From NCBI RefSeq assembly GCF_947491715.1, contig NZ_CANLKR010000027.1, positions 1 through 64,000 on the forward strand: a DNA stretch of 64,000 bases. The letters are read 5' to 3'. Position numbers and translations under genes: made by a program. Under the pieces are notes generated by a model. It was not told the origin of the DNA, did no database searches, and was given only the letters and a program-made list of their open reading frames with translations. This document shows positions 25,891-35,370 of the stretch, in pieces. Positions within the stretch are counted from its first letter, which is position 1. The number at the start of each line of letters is the position of its first letter. The DNA is from an uncultured Shewanella sp. (GTDB taxonomy: Bacteria; Pseudomonadota; Gammaproteobacteria; Enterobacterales; Shewanellaceae).

Positions 25891-26922
25891 ATGAAAACTA
25901 ATTTGATTAAACTTCTTGGGCTGCTGTCCCTTGCCAGCTTAAGTGCGGTGCATGCAAAAGCACAAACCATAGATAATCTTTATAACTGGTCAGAAGCACC
26001 GTCAATCACAACACCCATTCAAGAAATATATCCTGCCATTTATAATGACGAAATTTATGTCTCCGGTGGTTATGTCCCGAGTAATAACCCGATATTTTTT
26101 GGTTTATCTCCTACTCGGTTAACCTTTATTTTTAACCTTGGATCTCAACAGTGGAGAAAAGGGCCTCAGTTACCAGAAGAAAGGCACCATCTTGGTTTAG
26201 TGAGTAACGCAAACTATCTATATGGCGTCGGTGGTTTTTACGGCCAAAAAGGTAAGGCGTGGCAAATACAAAATACTGTGTACCGTTTGGATATCACCTC
26301 AAATACTTGGCAAAAAGGCCCTGAATTACCCATTCCATTGGCAGAGTCAGTTTATCGATCAGTTGGGAATAATATTCATGTGATCGGGGGGAAAACGATA
26401 TCGCCTGAAACGGGAAAGCATGTAGACACTAAGAAGCACTACATTCTTTTAGATAACAAACGTTGGGTAGAAGCGGCAGAGCCGAGTATTGTAAGAAGTT
26501 CTGCAGCAAGTGCAGTGTTAGATAACAAAATCTATGTAATAGGTGGTAGAGAAAGCGGTGTGCAATCAAGCAATAAACAATTTGCTGAGGTGTATGATGT
26601 GAAAAAAGATAAATGGACTGCGATTAAACCCTTTCCTGTCGCGTTAGCAGGTATGTCAGCCTCGGTGTTAAACGGTAAAATAATTGTTTCTGGTGGTGAA
26701 GCATTTGGTCAAAATGGCAACTGGAGAGAAGGCAAAGCCTATGATCAAGTATGGGCTTTTGATCCTGTTACTGAAAACTGGAGTGAAATTTCAACCATGC
26801 CTTCAGCTCGCCATGGCCATGGTTCTGTAACCCTTAATAATAAGATATACATTATGGGAGGAGCGGCAAAGGTGGGACCACAAGATACACTCGCTACCAC
26901 TTTAATTTTGACTAAAGATTAA
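25891..26922 (+). CDS. Secreted kelch-repeat beta-propeller protein
   Basis: A 343-residue exported protein; the signal peptide MKTNLIKLLGLLSLASLSAV ends near 'HAKA'. The rest is a six-bladed kelch propeller. Repeated G-G pairs with following W are visible: 'VSGGYVPS', 'GVGGFYGQ', 'VIGGKTIS', 'VIGGRESG', 'VSGGEAFG', 'IMGGAAKV', each with a W-x-x-x-x-P-(L/M)-P-type strand ('TWQKGPELPIP', 'NWSEISTMPSARHGHGS'). Similar size to NanM (N-acetylneuraminate epimerase) but no sialic acid genes are near, so no function is claimed. Start at ATG 25891 behind AAGG; the frame upstream lacks an RBS. Confidence 0.82.
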   Translation: MKTNLIKLLGLLSLASLSAVHAKAQTIDNLYNWSEAPSITTPIQEIYPAIYNDEIYVSGGYVPSNNPIFFGLSPTRLTFIFNLGSQQWRKGPQLPEERHHLGLVSNANYLYGVGGFYGQKGKAWQIQNTVYRLDITSNTWQKGPELPIPLAESVYRSVGNNIHVIGGKTISPETGKHVDTKKHYILLDNKRWVEAAEPSIVRSSAASAVLDNKIYVIGGRESGVQSSNKQFAEVYDVKKDKWTAIKPFPVALAGMSASVLNGKIIVSGGEAFGQNGNWREGKAYDQVWAFDPVTENWSEISTMPSARHGHGSVTLNNKIYIMGGAAKVGPQDTLATTLILTKD

Positions 26923-26982
26923 GCCATTTACATGAAGGACGAGGTGCACAGTCGCCGATAACAAATAACAAATAACAAAAGA

Positions 26983-27036
26983 CGATGGCGTCAATAACTT
27001 ATTTTACCAGCATTCGCATTCCACATGACGCCATCG
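26983..27036. repeat. Inverted repeat between kelch and mesD genes
   Basis: CGATGGCGTCA (26983-26993) and TGACGCCATCG (27026-27036) are perfect complements separated by 32 bases. It sits between convergent genes and could form a transcript 3' end structure, though no T-run follows. Confidence 0.5.
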
Positions 27037-27149
27037 CTTAACATTGGATTTAAGATCACAACTATCCATGCTTGACGTGACTCTCACTTTTTCGAGAGCC
27101 ACGAGAGGGCCACGTTAGCATTATGTTTGCATGAAACAAGGTTAAAATC

Positions 27150-28184
27150 TTAGTTTTCGCTTTCAAGCTCTTTTCGAACAATGTCTGCGCCAGCATTTAA
27201 GGCATGGAGTTTGCCTCTTGCCACTTGTTGGGATAAGGGCGCCATGCCACAGTTGGTGCAAGGATAGAGCTTGTCGGCATCGACAAATTCAAGAGCTTTT
27301 CGAAGGGTATTGGCGACTTCCTCTGGCGTCTCAATCGTGTCGGTTGCGACATCAATGGCACCGACCATGACTTTTTTGCCTCGAATGAGTTCAAGCAGCT
27401 CCATTGGCACGTGAGAGTTGTGGCATTCTAGTGAGATAATATCGATACTGGATTGTTGTAGTTTGGGAAATGCCTCTTCATATTGTCGCCACTCAGTACC
27501 TAAGGTCTTTTTCCAATCGGTATTGGCTTTGATGCCATAACCATAACAAATATGTACCGCTGTTTCGCATTTCAGTCCTTCAATGGCGCGCTCTAATGTT
27601 GCTATGCCCCAATCATTCACTTCATCAAAAAAGACATTAAAAGCGGGCTCATCAAATTGAATAATATCCACCCCCGCCGCTTCTAATTCTTTGGCTTCTT
27701 GATTGAGAATTTTGGCAAATTCCCAGGCGAGTTTTTCACGACTTTTATAATGATCATCATACAGTGTATCTATCATGGTCATAGGGCCTGGCAAGGCCCA
27801 TTTAATGGGTTGCTTGGTTTGCTGGCGTAAAAATTTGGCATCTTCAACAAACACGGGTTTTGGACGGGACACTGCGCCAACGACGGTGGGCACACTGGCT
27901 TCATAGCGATCACGAATTTTAACGGTTTGTCGTTGCTCAAAATCAACGCCGTTTAGGTGTTCAATAAATGTGGTGACAAAATGCTGCCGCGTTTGCTCGC
28001 CATCACTGACAATATCAATACCGGCTTGTTGTTGATTGAGGATAGATAAACGCAACGCATCTTGTTTACCCTCAATTAATGTTTTATCTTGCAATTTCCA
28101 CGGTGACCAAAGTGTTTCAGGTTCTGCAAGCCAAGCGGGTTTCGGTAAACTGCCCGCTGTTGAAGTCGGTAAAAGTGTTTTCAT
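27150..28184 (-). CDS. mesD: Folate-independent methionine synthase MesD
   Basis: A 344-residue protein corresponding to the C-terminal catalytic domain of MetE only. The zinc ligands are visible as 'AVHICYGYG' (His, Cys), 'SLECHNSHVP' (Glu) and 'YPCTNCGMAPL' (Cys). It lacks the N-terminal MetE half that binds folate. Next to DUF1852 (mesX) it matches the MesD family of core methionine synthases that need MesX and oxygen and do not use 5-methyl-THF (Price and co-workers described these families). It methylates homocysteine to methionine; the methyl donor is not known to me. Encoded 159 bases downstream of mesX on the same strand. Confidence 0.88.
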   Translation of the reverse strand: MKTLLPTSTAGSLPKPAWLAEPETLWSPWKLQDKTLIEGKQDALRLSILNQQQAGIDIVSDGEQTRQHFVTTFIEHLNGVDFEQRQTVKIRDRYEASVPTVVGAVSRPKPVFVEDAKFLRQQTKQPIKWALPGPMTMIDTLYDDHYKSREKLAWEFAKILNQEAKELEAAGVDIIQFDEPAFNVFFDEVNDWGIATLERAIEGLKCETAVHICYGYGIKANTDWKKTLGTEWRQYEEAFPKLQQSSIDIISLECHNSHVPMELLELIRGKKVMVGAIDVATDTIETPEEVANTLRKALEFVDADKLYPCTNCGMAPLSQQVARGKLHALNAGADIVRKELESEN

Positions 28185-28343
28185 AATAGATGATGCCGTT
28201 TATTTGAGTTAATGATTGAACCGAGTCATCTTAAGTGGCCCATTCAACTGACTATTTTAAATTGTTATTTTCATTTATTGCGCGTTTCATTACAGCGTTT
28301 TCGTTAACGATTTTTTGTTAACGAAGAGGGTTATTGCGCATGA

Positions 28344-29321
28344 CTATTGAGCGAAAGTGGCAGCCCATTGCTCAAGTGCCGCTTGGTAAGGTTTGATGAA
28401 GTATTCCTCAGCAAATTTACCTTGTTCATTGGCTAACTGGCTTCGCTCTTCTCTGTCATAAACAATTTGGGTTAATGAATGATCCAGGTTCTTCAAATTG
28501 GGTTGGTAGGATTTTCCTGCAACGGCATTGGCATTATAGATCTCGGGTCGATAAATTTTTTGAAAGGTTTCCATGGTGCTGATGGTGCTAATAAGCTCTA
28601 AACTGGTGTAGTCGTTGAGTAAATCTCCAAAGAAGTAGAAAGCCAAAGGTGCCACACTATTAGGCGGCATAAAATAACGCACCTGTAAGCCCATTTTTTT
28701 GAAGTATTGCTCAGTCAAAGAGGTGTCATTTGGCTGGTATTCAACGCCCAATACAGGATGCTGATTTTCAGTGCGATGATAGGTTTTGTTATCCGATACA
28801 CTGAGGCAGATCACTGGCAGTTTATTAAAGTGTTGTTTGTAAACATTTGAGTTCACAAAGTACTGAAACAGTTTTCCATGCAGTTCGCCAAAGTTATTGG
28901 GAATGCTAAATTGGGGCTTATCTTTATTATGCTTTGACAGTAATACGCTAAAGTCATAATCTCGCACATAAGAGGAAAAATTATTGCCGACAATGCCTTC
29001 AATGCGTTTATTGGTTTGACGATCCACAATATTGGTTTTCAATATTTCAATGGATGGAAAGGGCGCTGCATTGCCTTCAATATTCATATCAACAGAAATA
29101 ATGTCAAGTTCGACAGAATAACGATCCCCTTTAGGGTTATCCCAATGGGCTAAGGCATTAAAGCTATTGTCAATCATGGTTAACGCGTTGCGCAAGTTAG
29201 CTTGACGGTAGTCTCCTCGCGCTAAATTCGCAAAGTTGGTGGTGATCCGTGTATTGTCTGAGGGGTGATAGTTTTCATCAAGACAAATGCGTTTAATGGA
29301 AAAGCTAACGTCTGTATTCAT
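28344..29321 (-). CDS. mesX: DUF1852 protein MesX, partner of MesD
   Basis: A 325-residue cytoplasmic protein of the DUF1852 family. Recognised by 'SFSIKRICLDENYHPSDNTRITTNFANLARG', 'NTLTMIDNSFN'-like helix, 'HPVLGVEYQPNDTSLTEQYF' and 'MGLQVRYFMPPNSVAPLAFY'. In bacteria using MesD it is required for methionine synthesis and is thought to be an oxygen-dependent enzyme supplying or activating the methyl group. Adjacent mesD on the same strand makes the pairing firm. ATG 29321. Confidence 0.88.
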   Translation of the reverse strand: MNTDVSFSIKRICLDENYHPSDNTRITTNFANLARGDYRQANLRNALTMIDNSFNALAHWDNPKGDRYSVELDIISVDMNIEGNAAPFPSIEILKTNIVDRQTNKRIEGIVGNNFSSYVRDYDFSVLLSKHNKDKPQFSIPNNFGELHGKLFQYFVNSNVYKQHFNKLPVICLSVSDNKTYHRTENQHPVLGVEYQPNDTSLTEQYFKKMGLQVRYFMPPNSVAPLAFYFFGDLLNDYTSLELISTISTMETFQKIYRPEIYNANAVAGKSYQPNLKNLDHSLTQIVYDREERSQLANEQGKFAEEYFIKPYQAALEQWAATFAQ

Positions 29322-29544
29322 TGCGTATCCTGTTTTATAGCTAAAAACCTGAGATAAAACTCGATTTATTATTGGGTCTTCATTGTGTACTGACTTTTAT
29401 ACGGGGTTCGATACATGATTAAAAGCGCATTTATTTCATATTCAACATGAGAAATATTCATTCGCTATTTATTTGAATGTTGGCATGGGTGTCAGCTATA
29501 TTGATGCAGTTTATTAACCCTTGATGAAATAAGAAGTGAGCTGA

Positions 29545-30357
29545 ATGAGTGAATTAGTATTATTAATGATATTCTGCGCGTTACTTGGCAGTGGCGTGGG
29601 TTTTTTGGCTGGGCTGCTAGGCATTGGCGGTGGATTAATTATTGTGCCAGTGCTGAGCAGTATTTTACTTCACTTTAATCTTGTTCCGCCTGAGCAAGTG
29701 GTTATCGTTGCCGTGGCAACGTCTCTGGCATCAATATTATTCACATCCACTTCTTCGGCAATGGCTCACCATAAAAAAGGTAATGTTCCTTGGGATCTTG
29801 CGCCTTGGATCATGACGGGAGTGGCATTGGGTGCCCTGTTCAGTGGTTTTATGGCGGCACTGTTACCTGAAACAACGGTTCGTTTAGTCTTTGTTGTGAG
29901 TGTGGTGCTTATTGCCTTGAAAATGCTTTATAGCAGTACGCAAAGTGCCCCTTCAGAAGAGCGTCAAATGCCCAATAAAGGTTTGCTTACCCTTTTTACG
30001 ACAATCACAGGCGGTTTATCTGCCATGATAGGCATTGGCGGTGGGGCACTCTTGGTGCCCTTATTGACATTTTTTTCAATCGATATGAAAAAAGCCATAG
30101 GCTGTGCTTCCGCTTGCGGTATTGTCATCGCATTATTTGGCTCCATAGGTTACATCAGCTCAGGGAGTTCGCATTTTGCTTTAGGAGATGGCTTTGCTGG
30201 TTTTGTCTATTTACCCGCGTTATTGGGTATTGTGTGCACGTCTTGGTTTACGGCGCCCTTAGGCGCCAAATCAACCCACTATTTACCGGTTTCAACCATC
30301 AAAAAAATATTTGCGGTATTATTGTTAGTGATGGCTGCCAACATGTTAATGCATTAA
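29545..30357 (+). CDS. TauE/SafE family sulfite/anion exporter (TSUP)
   Basis: A 270-residue inner-membrane protein with about eight hydrophobic segments. It carries the duplicated TSUP signature: 'GFLAGLLGIGGGLIIVPVL' near the start and 'GGLSAMIGIGGGALLVPLL' in the second half, each an internal repeat. The family exports organosulfonates, sulfite or related anions. Being next to methionine synthesis genes hints at sulfur metabolism but does not prove it. ATG 29545 follows AAGAAGTGAGC. Confidence 0.88.
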   Translation: MSELVLLMIFCALLGSGVGFLAGLLGIGGGLIIVPVLSSILLHFNLVPPEQVVIVAVATSLASILFTSTSSAMAHHKKGNVPWDLAPWIMTGVALGALFSGFMAALLPETTVRLVFVVSVVLIALKMLYSSTQSAPSEERQMPNKGLLTLFTTITGGLSAMIGIGGGALLVPLLTFFSIDMKKAIGCASACGIVIALFGSIGYISSGSSHFALGDGFAGFVYLPALLGIVCTSWFTAPLGAKSTHYLPVSTIKKIFAVLLLVMAANMLMH

Positions 30358-31137
30358 TGGAAAGTCTAACGGATCCCTATCAATAAATGACGTGTTCAGC
30401 CAAGAAAACGATTAGCCCTAACTATTAAGAGTAAAGGGTGTAATGTTGGCATCGTCATTCGCCCTTCATTGTCAGTTAACATTGGACAATGAAAGGCTTG
30501 ATTTTTAACCCTTGCATTGTTATCGCTCGATACTGTGTGGTTGGATCTATTAAATAGAACGGAACCTATTAATTACGTCATATAGCTTATGATGGGCAGA
30601 GGCTAGTTCATTAAGCTTATTATTAGGTTGTAGTTCAAAAAGGCTAATACAATAAATATGATATAAAACAGTTATAAGTAACAAAGTAGGCAGGTAAAAA
30701 GTTAGTAAACACTAACAATCTTGTTTCAACTCATTTTTATTATTTTAATGGAATGAATAAAAGGAAAGAACATAAAAAACATTCATTTTTAAGTTTTTAG
30801 AAGAGAGCGGTCTCATTAGTTAGGTTTAGTCTTTTAATATTAAAAAGTATGTAATAATTAAAGAAGGGGAAATAGAGTCAATCATTTGTCTTAAGCCTAA
30901 AATAAGATGATTAAAGAGGGGGCTTGCCTATTGATTATTGTCTCTTAGATTATTCTTGAACGAATGGGGAGTAGAGCGGAAGATGAGGATTCGTCTATTG
31001 ACTGTGATTTCTTGTGGCTGCCTCTCGATTAACGCGCTGAATTTCGGTGAATTGATTTTGATAAAGAAGCAGTACAGGCTCCAGTTAATCCGAATAAAGG
31101 TTAACTCACAAGTCGCTGAGCTTGTACTGCAATAACA
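30358..31137. other. 780-base AT-rich non-coding region
   Basis: No credible gene; a 65-codon frame at 30938-31135 has no RBS or family features. A long imperfect inverted repeat is near the right end (31069-31130), listed separately. Confidence 0.5.
31069..31130. repeat. Long imperfect hairpin
   Basis: GCAGTACAGGCTCCAGTTAA pairs with TTAACTCACAAGTCGCTG.. AGCTTGTACTGC: outer arms GCAGTACA/TGTACTGC and inner arms GTTAA/TTAAC. It lies 7 bases from the stop of the convergent methyltransferase gene, so it may be its 3' structure. Confidence 0.45.
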
Positions 31138-31932
31138 CTATATTTTTCTAATAACACAAGTGCCAGATTTGTCGGGGACGGGAATAATGGATTCAGGCTT
31201 ATCCTTAAAAAATTGGTTAATAGCATTTTGGGCACCTGGCCAGTGTAAACTGGAATGATCGTGCATGATCATAAAACCGCCAGAGCACATTTTAGGATAG
31301 AAATACGATAATGATTCAGAAATTGGTTTTTCGAGATCACAATCAATATGCACTAAACTGAAGTGGTTTATTTCTCCAACTTGCTCTAGACTATCGGGAA
31401 AATAGCCTTTTACATATAACACATTGTCTTCACCTATCATGTTTTTGACGGCGCTTAATGAGGTTTCTGAAAAAGCATGCTTGTCAACATGGCTATCCAG
31501 CCCTTGAAGATCACGTTGATCGAATCCTTCATAAGTGTCAAATAAGTAGCAAGTTGAATTAACGCGTTTCGCATATTTGGTGAGTAAGAAGCCTGAGTTG
31601 CCTTTATAGACACCAATTTCAGCGACATTGCCTCTTATTTTTTCTTCAATTAAATAATCGATACAGAGATTTAAGAAAAAAAATCGACCAATATCGCCTA
31701 TATTATTGCTTTTGTTGCCTTTTAGCCATTGTTTAAGGTTATCAAATTCAAGAAAATTTGTTTTCTTATTGTACTCTGTGTAATTTTCTGAATATCTGTC
31801 CGGGATATAAGAGCTATAATATTTCAAGTTTATATCCTTGTGTCTGGTTAAAAGTAGGCCATTTAATTTGTTTAATAATTTAATGGCTACCTTAAAGAAG
31901 CGCTTTTTAAACCGATACTTAAGGTTGAACAT
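31138..31932 (-). CDS. TylF/MycF-family O-methyltransferase-like protein
   Basis: A 264-residue SAM-dependent class I methyltransferase. Motif I is 'VAEIGVYKGNSGFLL', followed by 'CYLFDTYEGFDQRDLQG' (acidic loop holding ribose), 'LVHIDCDLEKPISESLSYFYP' (Asp metal ligand region) and 'GGFMIMHDHSS'. These match TylF/MycF macrolide sugar O-methyltransferases, a family also common in polysaccharide gene sets. It stands alone here, so the acceptor is unknown. Start ATG 31932 behind GGA; a GTG two codons earlier is possible. Confidence 0.8.
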   Translation of the reverse strand: MFNLKYRFKKRFFKVAIKLLNKLNGLLLTRHKDINLKYYSSYIPDRYSENYTEYNKKTNFLEFDNLKQWLKGNKSNNIGDIGRFFFLNLCIDYLIEEKIRGNVAEIGVYKGNSGFLLTKYAKRVNSTCYLFDTYEGFDQRDLQGLDSHVDKHAFSETSLSAVKNMIGEDNVLYVKGYFPDSLEQVGEINHFSLVHIDCDLEKPISESLSYFYPKMCSGGFMIMHDHSSLHWPGAQNAINQFFKDKPESIIPVPDKSGTCVIRKI

Positions 31933-33024
31933 TATCACTTATTCCATATCTAAATTGTGAATTGAAATGAATAGATATTGCTTATTTCTATTATGAATGG
32001 GTTATATTCTAGTCTCACTTTTATGGCCTGATGATAAGAGGAACGTCTGAAGAAGTGAGTGTTAATATAATAAAACTTAACTCATTAAGGTAGTGGCACA
32101 TCAAAATGAACTGATAGCGTTTTTTAATGTATGTTATTTTTTGTTTTTTGTCTCTACTTTAATCATACATAGTATTCATGCTTTATGGTATCTGGTGGTT
32201 TTTTTACATCTGGTTATCATTTATTGGTGATTTTGACGGTTAATCTAGGATCATTTGTTTGCTAATATCCTCTATTGATAACATTATGTTTTTAATTAAA
32301 TTTTGTTTATTAATCAATGTGACGTGAATTTTATGGCAACTCATTGTATCAGGCTGCAATTTCTCAATCGTTATTTTGGGAAAGACTAACAGTGACAAGT
32401 CAGAGTTGTGCAAAAAAATTAAAAGGATAATAGACTAATATTAAAGGTATAAAATGTATTTTTATTTAATTTTACTATTTATGGATGAAATTATTTAATT
32501 GAAGATCGATTGAGGTACCATTCTGATAGGAATGAACTATTGAGTGAACAGTCTGGCTGTGCATGTAGACTGAGCATGCGTTGATCGGCAGTAGTAATAG
32601 ATAACAAAGTGTTTGATGCCAGTGAAGCTATCAAGTTCAAAGATCGGTTTACAAACAAAGAATTTAATCTACCACAGAAACAAGCACAGCAGTTTTGTGA
32701 GTTAACCTGCAAATGATAAAGTCGCTAGCGTACTCGGCTTTCTTGCTTAAATTTTTACCTTCTTGTAACGCTTTTAAGGCTTATCCAAAATCATAAGATT
32801 CAGTTATGTGTCATTGCTGTTTTTAACTATTTATTACACGGAAATGACACAGAATTACGAATGCTATCGATAAAACCTGACGAATTGATATCATTAAAGG
32901 CTTGTTTTTAGCTTATAAAATGAATATGTTCATTAGTAAACTATGAAAAGGTTGTCTCATTTAATATAGAAGTTTGCTGTGATATTGCTTTTGTAACCTT
33001 AACACTTGTTATTAAGGAAATGAT
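31933..33024. other. 1.1-kb AT-rich non-coding region with possible gene remnant
   Basis: No intact gene. On the plus strand 32476-32715 reads through about 75 codons of protein-like composition with one in-frame TGA ('...IDNKVFDASEAIKFKDRF...'), perhaps a decayed gene; no family recognised. GTGTCATT and AATGACAC (32808-32850) form an inverted repeat. Confidence 0.4.
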
Positions 33025-34662
33025 ATGAAATATCCCTATCCCTATCCCTATCTTGTATTGTTAATATTTTTATCTTCCATATGTTTTGCGAGTCAATCAA
33101 AAGAGTCTGTATCGACTGTAAAACCTGCCGCAAGTAACTTAATTACTGATGAAACACATCATTTTTCGTGCAGAAATGCCAGTGAAGCGAAGTTGAATGC
33201 TTTATTTCAGCAAATAAACAGTCAACTAGAATTAAAAGGAGTGGTGCTTTATTTTCATGGTGGCTTAAGTGGAGAAGATTATATGCAAGAAACGCTTGGG
33301 CCTTTATTGGAAGCATCTCTTTTTGATTCACCCTCGTTAAATGGATATTTCCCTATTTTTATGAACTATGATGCGCATCCATTAAAAGGGGGGAACTTTA
33401 TTGCGCAGTTAAAGGCCGCTGCGAATGATATTTTTCTGCATCGTGCAGCACAAAAATTTAAAGATAAACTCCTGCAAGACTCAATGAAGATGAAAGCGCA
33501 AAAAAATCTTTTAGGTAAGATAACAGAAAAGGATGTGACTTTAGCGGCTAAGTCTTATTTGTACGGTGCGGCATTCGATATTAAGAATAAAAGCCAGTTC
33601 AAACCTCTCTTAGTCGACAATGATAAATATTATTATGACATTCTGAAAGAAGATCTATTAGCCGTTGAGTTAAACAATAACTTAGTCGAGCGAGATAATG
33701 ATTTTAGTTCTATAGAGGAAGATCTTAGTCGATCTTCAACAGCGAAGCAGCACGATGAGAAAGTAAGCGAAACAAAAGGACTCTTGCCGATAACTACCAG
33801 CGTTGTGATTGCTAAATCACTGGCCAGAATCGCGCTTGGGATAAATCATCAAATCATTCCGACATTTGAAGAAGAAGCTTTCAGAACGTATAAAGTTGGG
33901 AGTTTAAGCATTCAAAGAGTCGCAACGAATCATTGGAATACAGTCAAAAACAATGCGCAAGAATGTTTTGCTAAAAATTCACCAGGGGATAAGCTGGTTC
34001 AACATCTTGTCGAAAGAAACATCCCCATTCATACAATTTCACATTCTGCTGGTGCGATACCAACAGGTTATCTATTGCAAAATATGGATAAAAAATCAAA
34101 AAAACTGGCCTCTGTGAACTTAATTGTGCCGGCGATATCTCAGGAAAACTTTAATGATCTCTACCTTGAGTCTATTGATGCTGCTCATAAGGTTTATGGA
34201 TATGTATTGAGTCGTCAGCAAGAAGAGGATGACAGTATTGTTTTGGGGATTTATCCTGCTTCGTTGTTATATGCTGTTTCTGGAGTGGCTGAAGGGGTTT
34301 GGTATAATGATAAGATGTTAATGATTGAGCAGCATTTAAAGCCGACAAGGAAAATTTACGATAAATGGGCTTATAAAAAAATCACAGGATTTGACTCTAA
34401 ACCTGTGAGGAATTATGTAAACAAAAACAATGATAATTGGTATTTTTATCCGAGTAAGAAATTACCTTATCAAAGCCAGAATCCTGGAAGGCGAGCGTCA
34501 CATGAATGTACTAAATATCCATGGATTTCTCATGAAGTTTCAACCAACATTATTAAGAATATCTCAGGCATTTCAGAAAATAATATTAAGCAACCGACTA
34601 CATCAGAGACACTTGAAGATGTTAAAAAATTAAACAAAAGGTGTCTATTTATTCAGTCTTAA
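33025..34662 (+). CDS. Secreted protein with alpha/beta-hydrolase features
   Basis: A 545-residue exported protein of unknown family. The signal peptide begins MKYPYPYPYLVLLIFLSSIC and is followed by a Ser/Lys-rich linker. 'GVVLYFHGGLSGEDY' (~71-85) resembles the first strand and oxyanion loop of alpha/beta hydrolases, and 'PIHTISHSAGAIPTGYLL' (Ser341 in S-H-S-A-G) resembles the nucleophile elbow. A lipase/esterase-type fold with large insertions is therefore likely, but the Asp and His of a triad are not assigned. The hexanucleotide TATCCC is repeated at the 5' end. AAGGA lies 8 bases before ATG. AT-rich and solitary. Confidence 0.65.
   Translation: MKYPYPYPYLVLLIFLSSICFASQSKESVSTVKPAASNLITDETHHFSCRNASEAKLNALFQQINSQLELKGVVLYFHGGLSGEDYMQETLGPLLEASLFDSPSLNGYFPIFMNYDAHPLKGGNFIAQLKAAANDIFLHRAAQKFKDKLLQDSMKMKAQKNLLGKITEKDVTLAAKSYLYGAAFDIKNKSQFKPLLVDNDKYYYDILKEDLLAVELNNNLVERDNDFSSIEEDLSRSSTAKQHDEKVSETKGLLPITTSVVIAKSLARIALGINHQIIPTFEEEAFRTYKVGSLSIQRVATNHWNTVKNNAQECFAKNSPGDKLVQHLVERNIPIHTISHSAGAIPTGYLLQNMDKKSKKLASVNLIVPAISQENFNDLYLESIDAAHKVYGYVLSRQQEEDDSIVLGIYPASLLYAVSGVAEGVWYNDKMLMIEQHLKPTRKIYDKWAYKKITGFDSKPVRNYVNKNNDNWYFYPSKKLPYQSQNPGRRASHECTKYPWISHEVSTNIIKNISGISENNIKQPTTSETLEDVKKLNKRCLFIQS
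33031..33052 (+). repeat. TATCCC hexanucleotide microsatellite
   Basis: Three full copies plus TATC encode YPYPYPY just after the start codon, within the signal peptide n-region. Copy changes would add or remove Tyr-Pro pairs without frameshift. Confidence 0.8.
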
Positions 34663-35370
34663 TACTTTATTAAGTCTGCAGAGTTTTATTACCAAATGTA
34701 CAATAAGGATGTTAATTTCAAGAAAGAAGACACAGAATGGTTGATGTTCGTTTGAATAAATGGTGTAAGAAAAACAGGGAGAAGAATAATACTATTTTGA
34801 GTTATGAACGAGAGGATAGGGATATCATTTGCAGTGGTTTCCCTTTTAGTCTACTTTTTTAAGTAATCAAAAAAACAACCCGAAGAAATCCACTTGATTT
34901 TATCTTTACTTTTATCTTCTCTTGATTTTAAAACCCCGTGTAGATGCATCTGCTAGTTTCGGTTTCAAGGCGAAAGCCATAAATATGGCTTTGATCAGCG
35001 ACAAACAGGGTGAATATGGCCACGCCATGAGTCAATGAACGGGAAACAAGGATGTTAAGCTGGCTTTTATATACGGATGTATTTTATTTGGCTGGCATTT
35101 AGATAAGGATGTCATTTGAAGTCGCAGAGCGCCCATGGCCCTGTCACCGATCATGCAAAGCTGTTCCCAACATTTTTAGGCATTCCCCACTATCCATGTA
35201 GGTCAGATATTCACGGCGAGTTATTTTTGTATTTGCACAAAAGCCTGCCGCAGGGTGAGGTTTTACTTTGTAAAACGCTTCGAACGAGATGCATCGATGC
35301 CGAGTGACTATCAAACACTTTGATTTCTTGTTAAAATCATCGCCTTTGATTTTGGTTATGGATTTTTGAC
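34663..35370. other. Non-coding region with dispersed repeat copy B
   Basis: A 708-base region without a credible gene. Most of its right half is the inverted copy of the repeat at 15178-15438. The hrpA promoter should lie near its end but was not recognised. Confidence 0.6.
34938..35197 (-). repeat. ~260-bp dispersed repeat, copy B (inverted)
   Basis: It is the reverse complement of 15178-15438 with scattered substitutions. The two copies face each other 19.5 kb apart and bracket the accessory segment. Confidence 0.8.

Noticed and set aside
25891..26922. Assignment of the kelch protein as NanM sialic acid mutarotase
   Set aside because: Size and fold fit, but kelch propellers are widespread and no sialic acid genes are nearby.
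29340..29440. MetJ box upstream of mesX
   Set aside because: Only isolated AGAC-like words were seen and no adjacent pair of AGACGTCT-type boxes.
30938..31135. 65-codon plus-strand ORF
   Set aside because: No RBS, AT-rich surroundings and a long hairpin inside its end; no family features.
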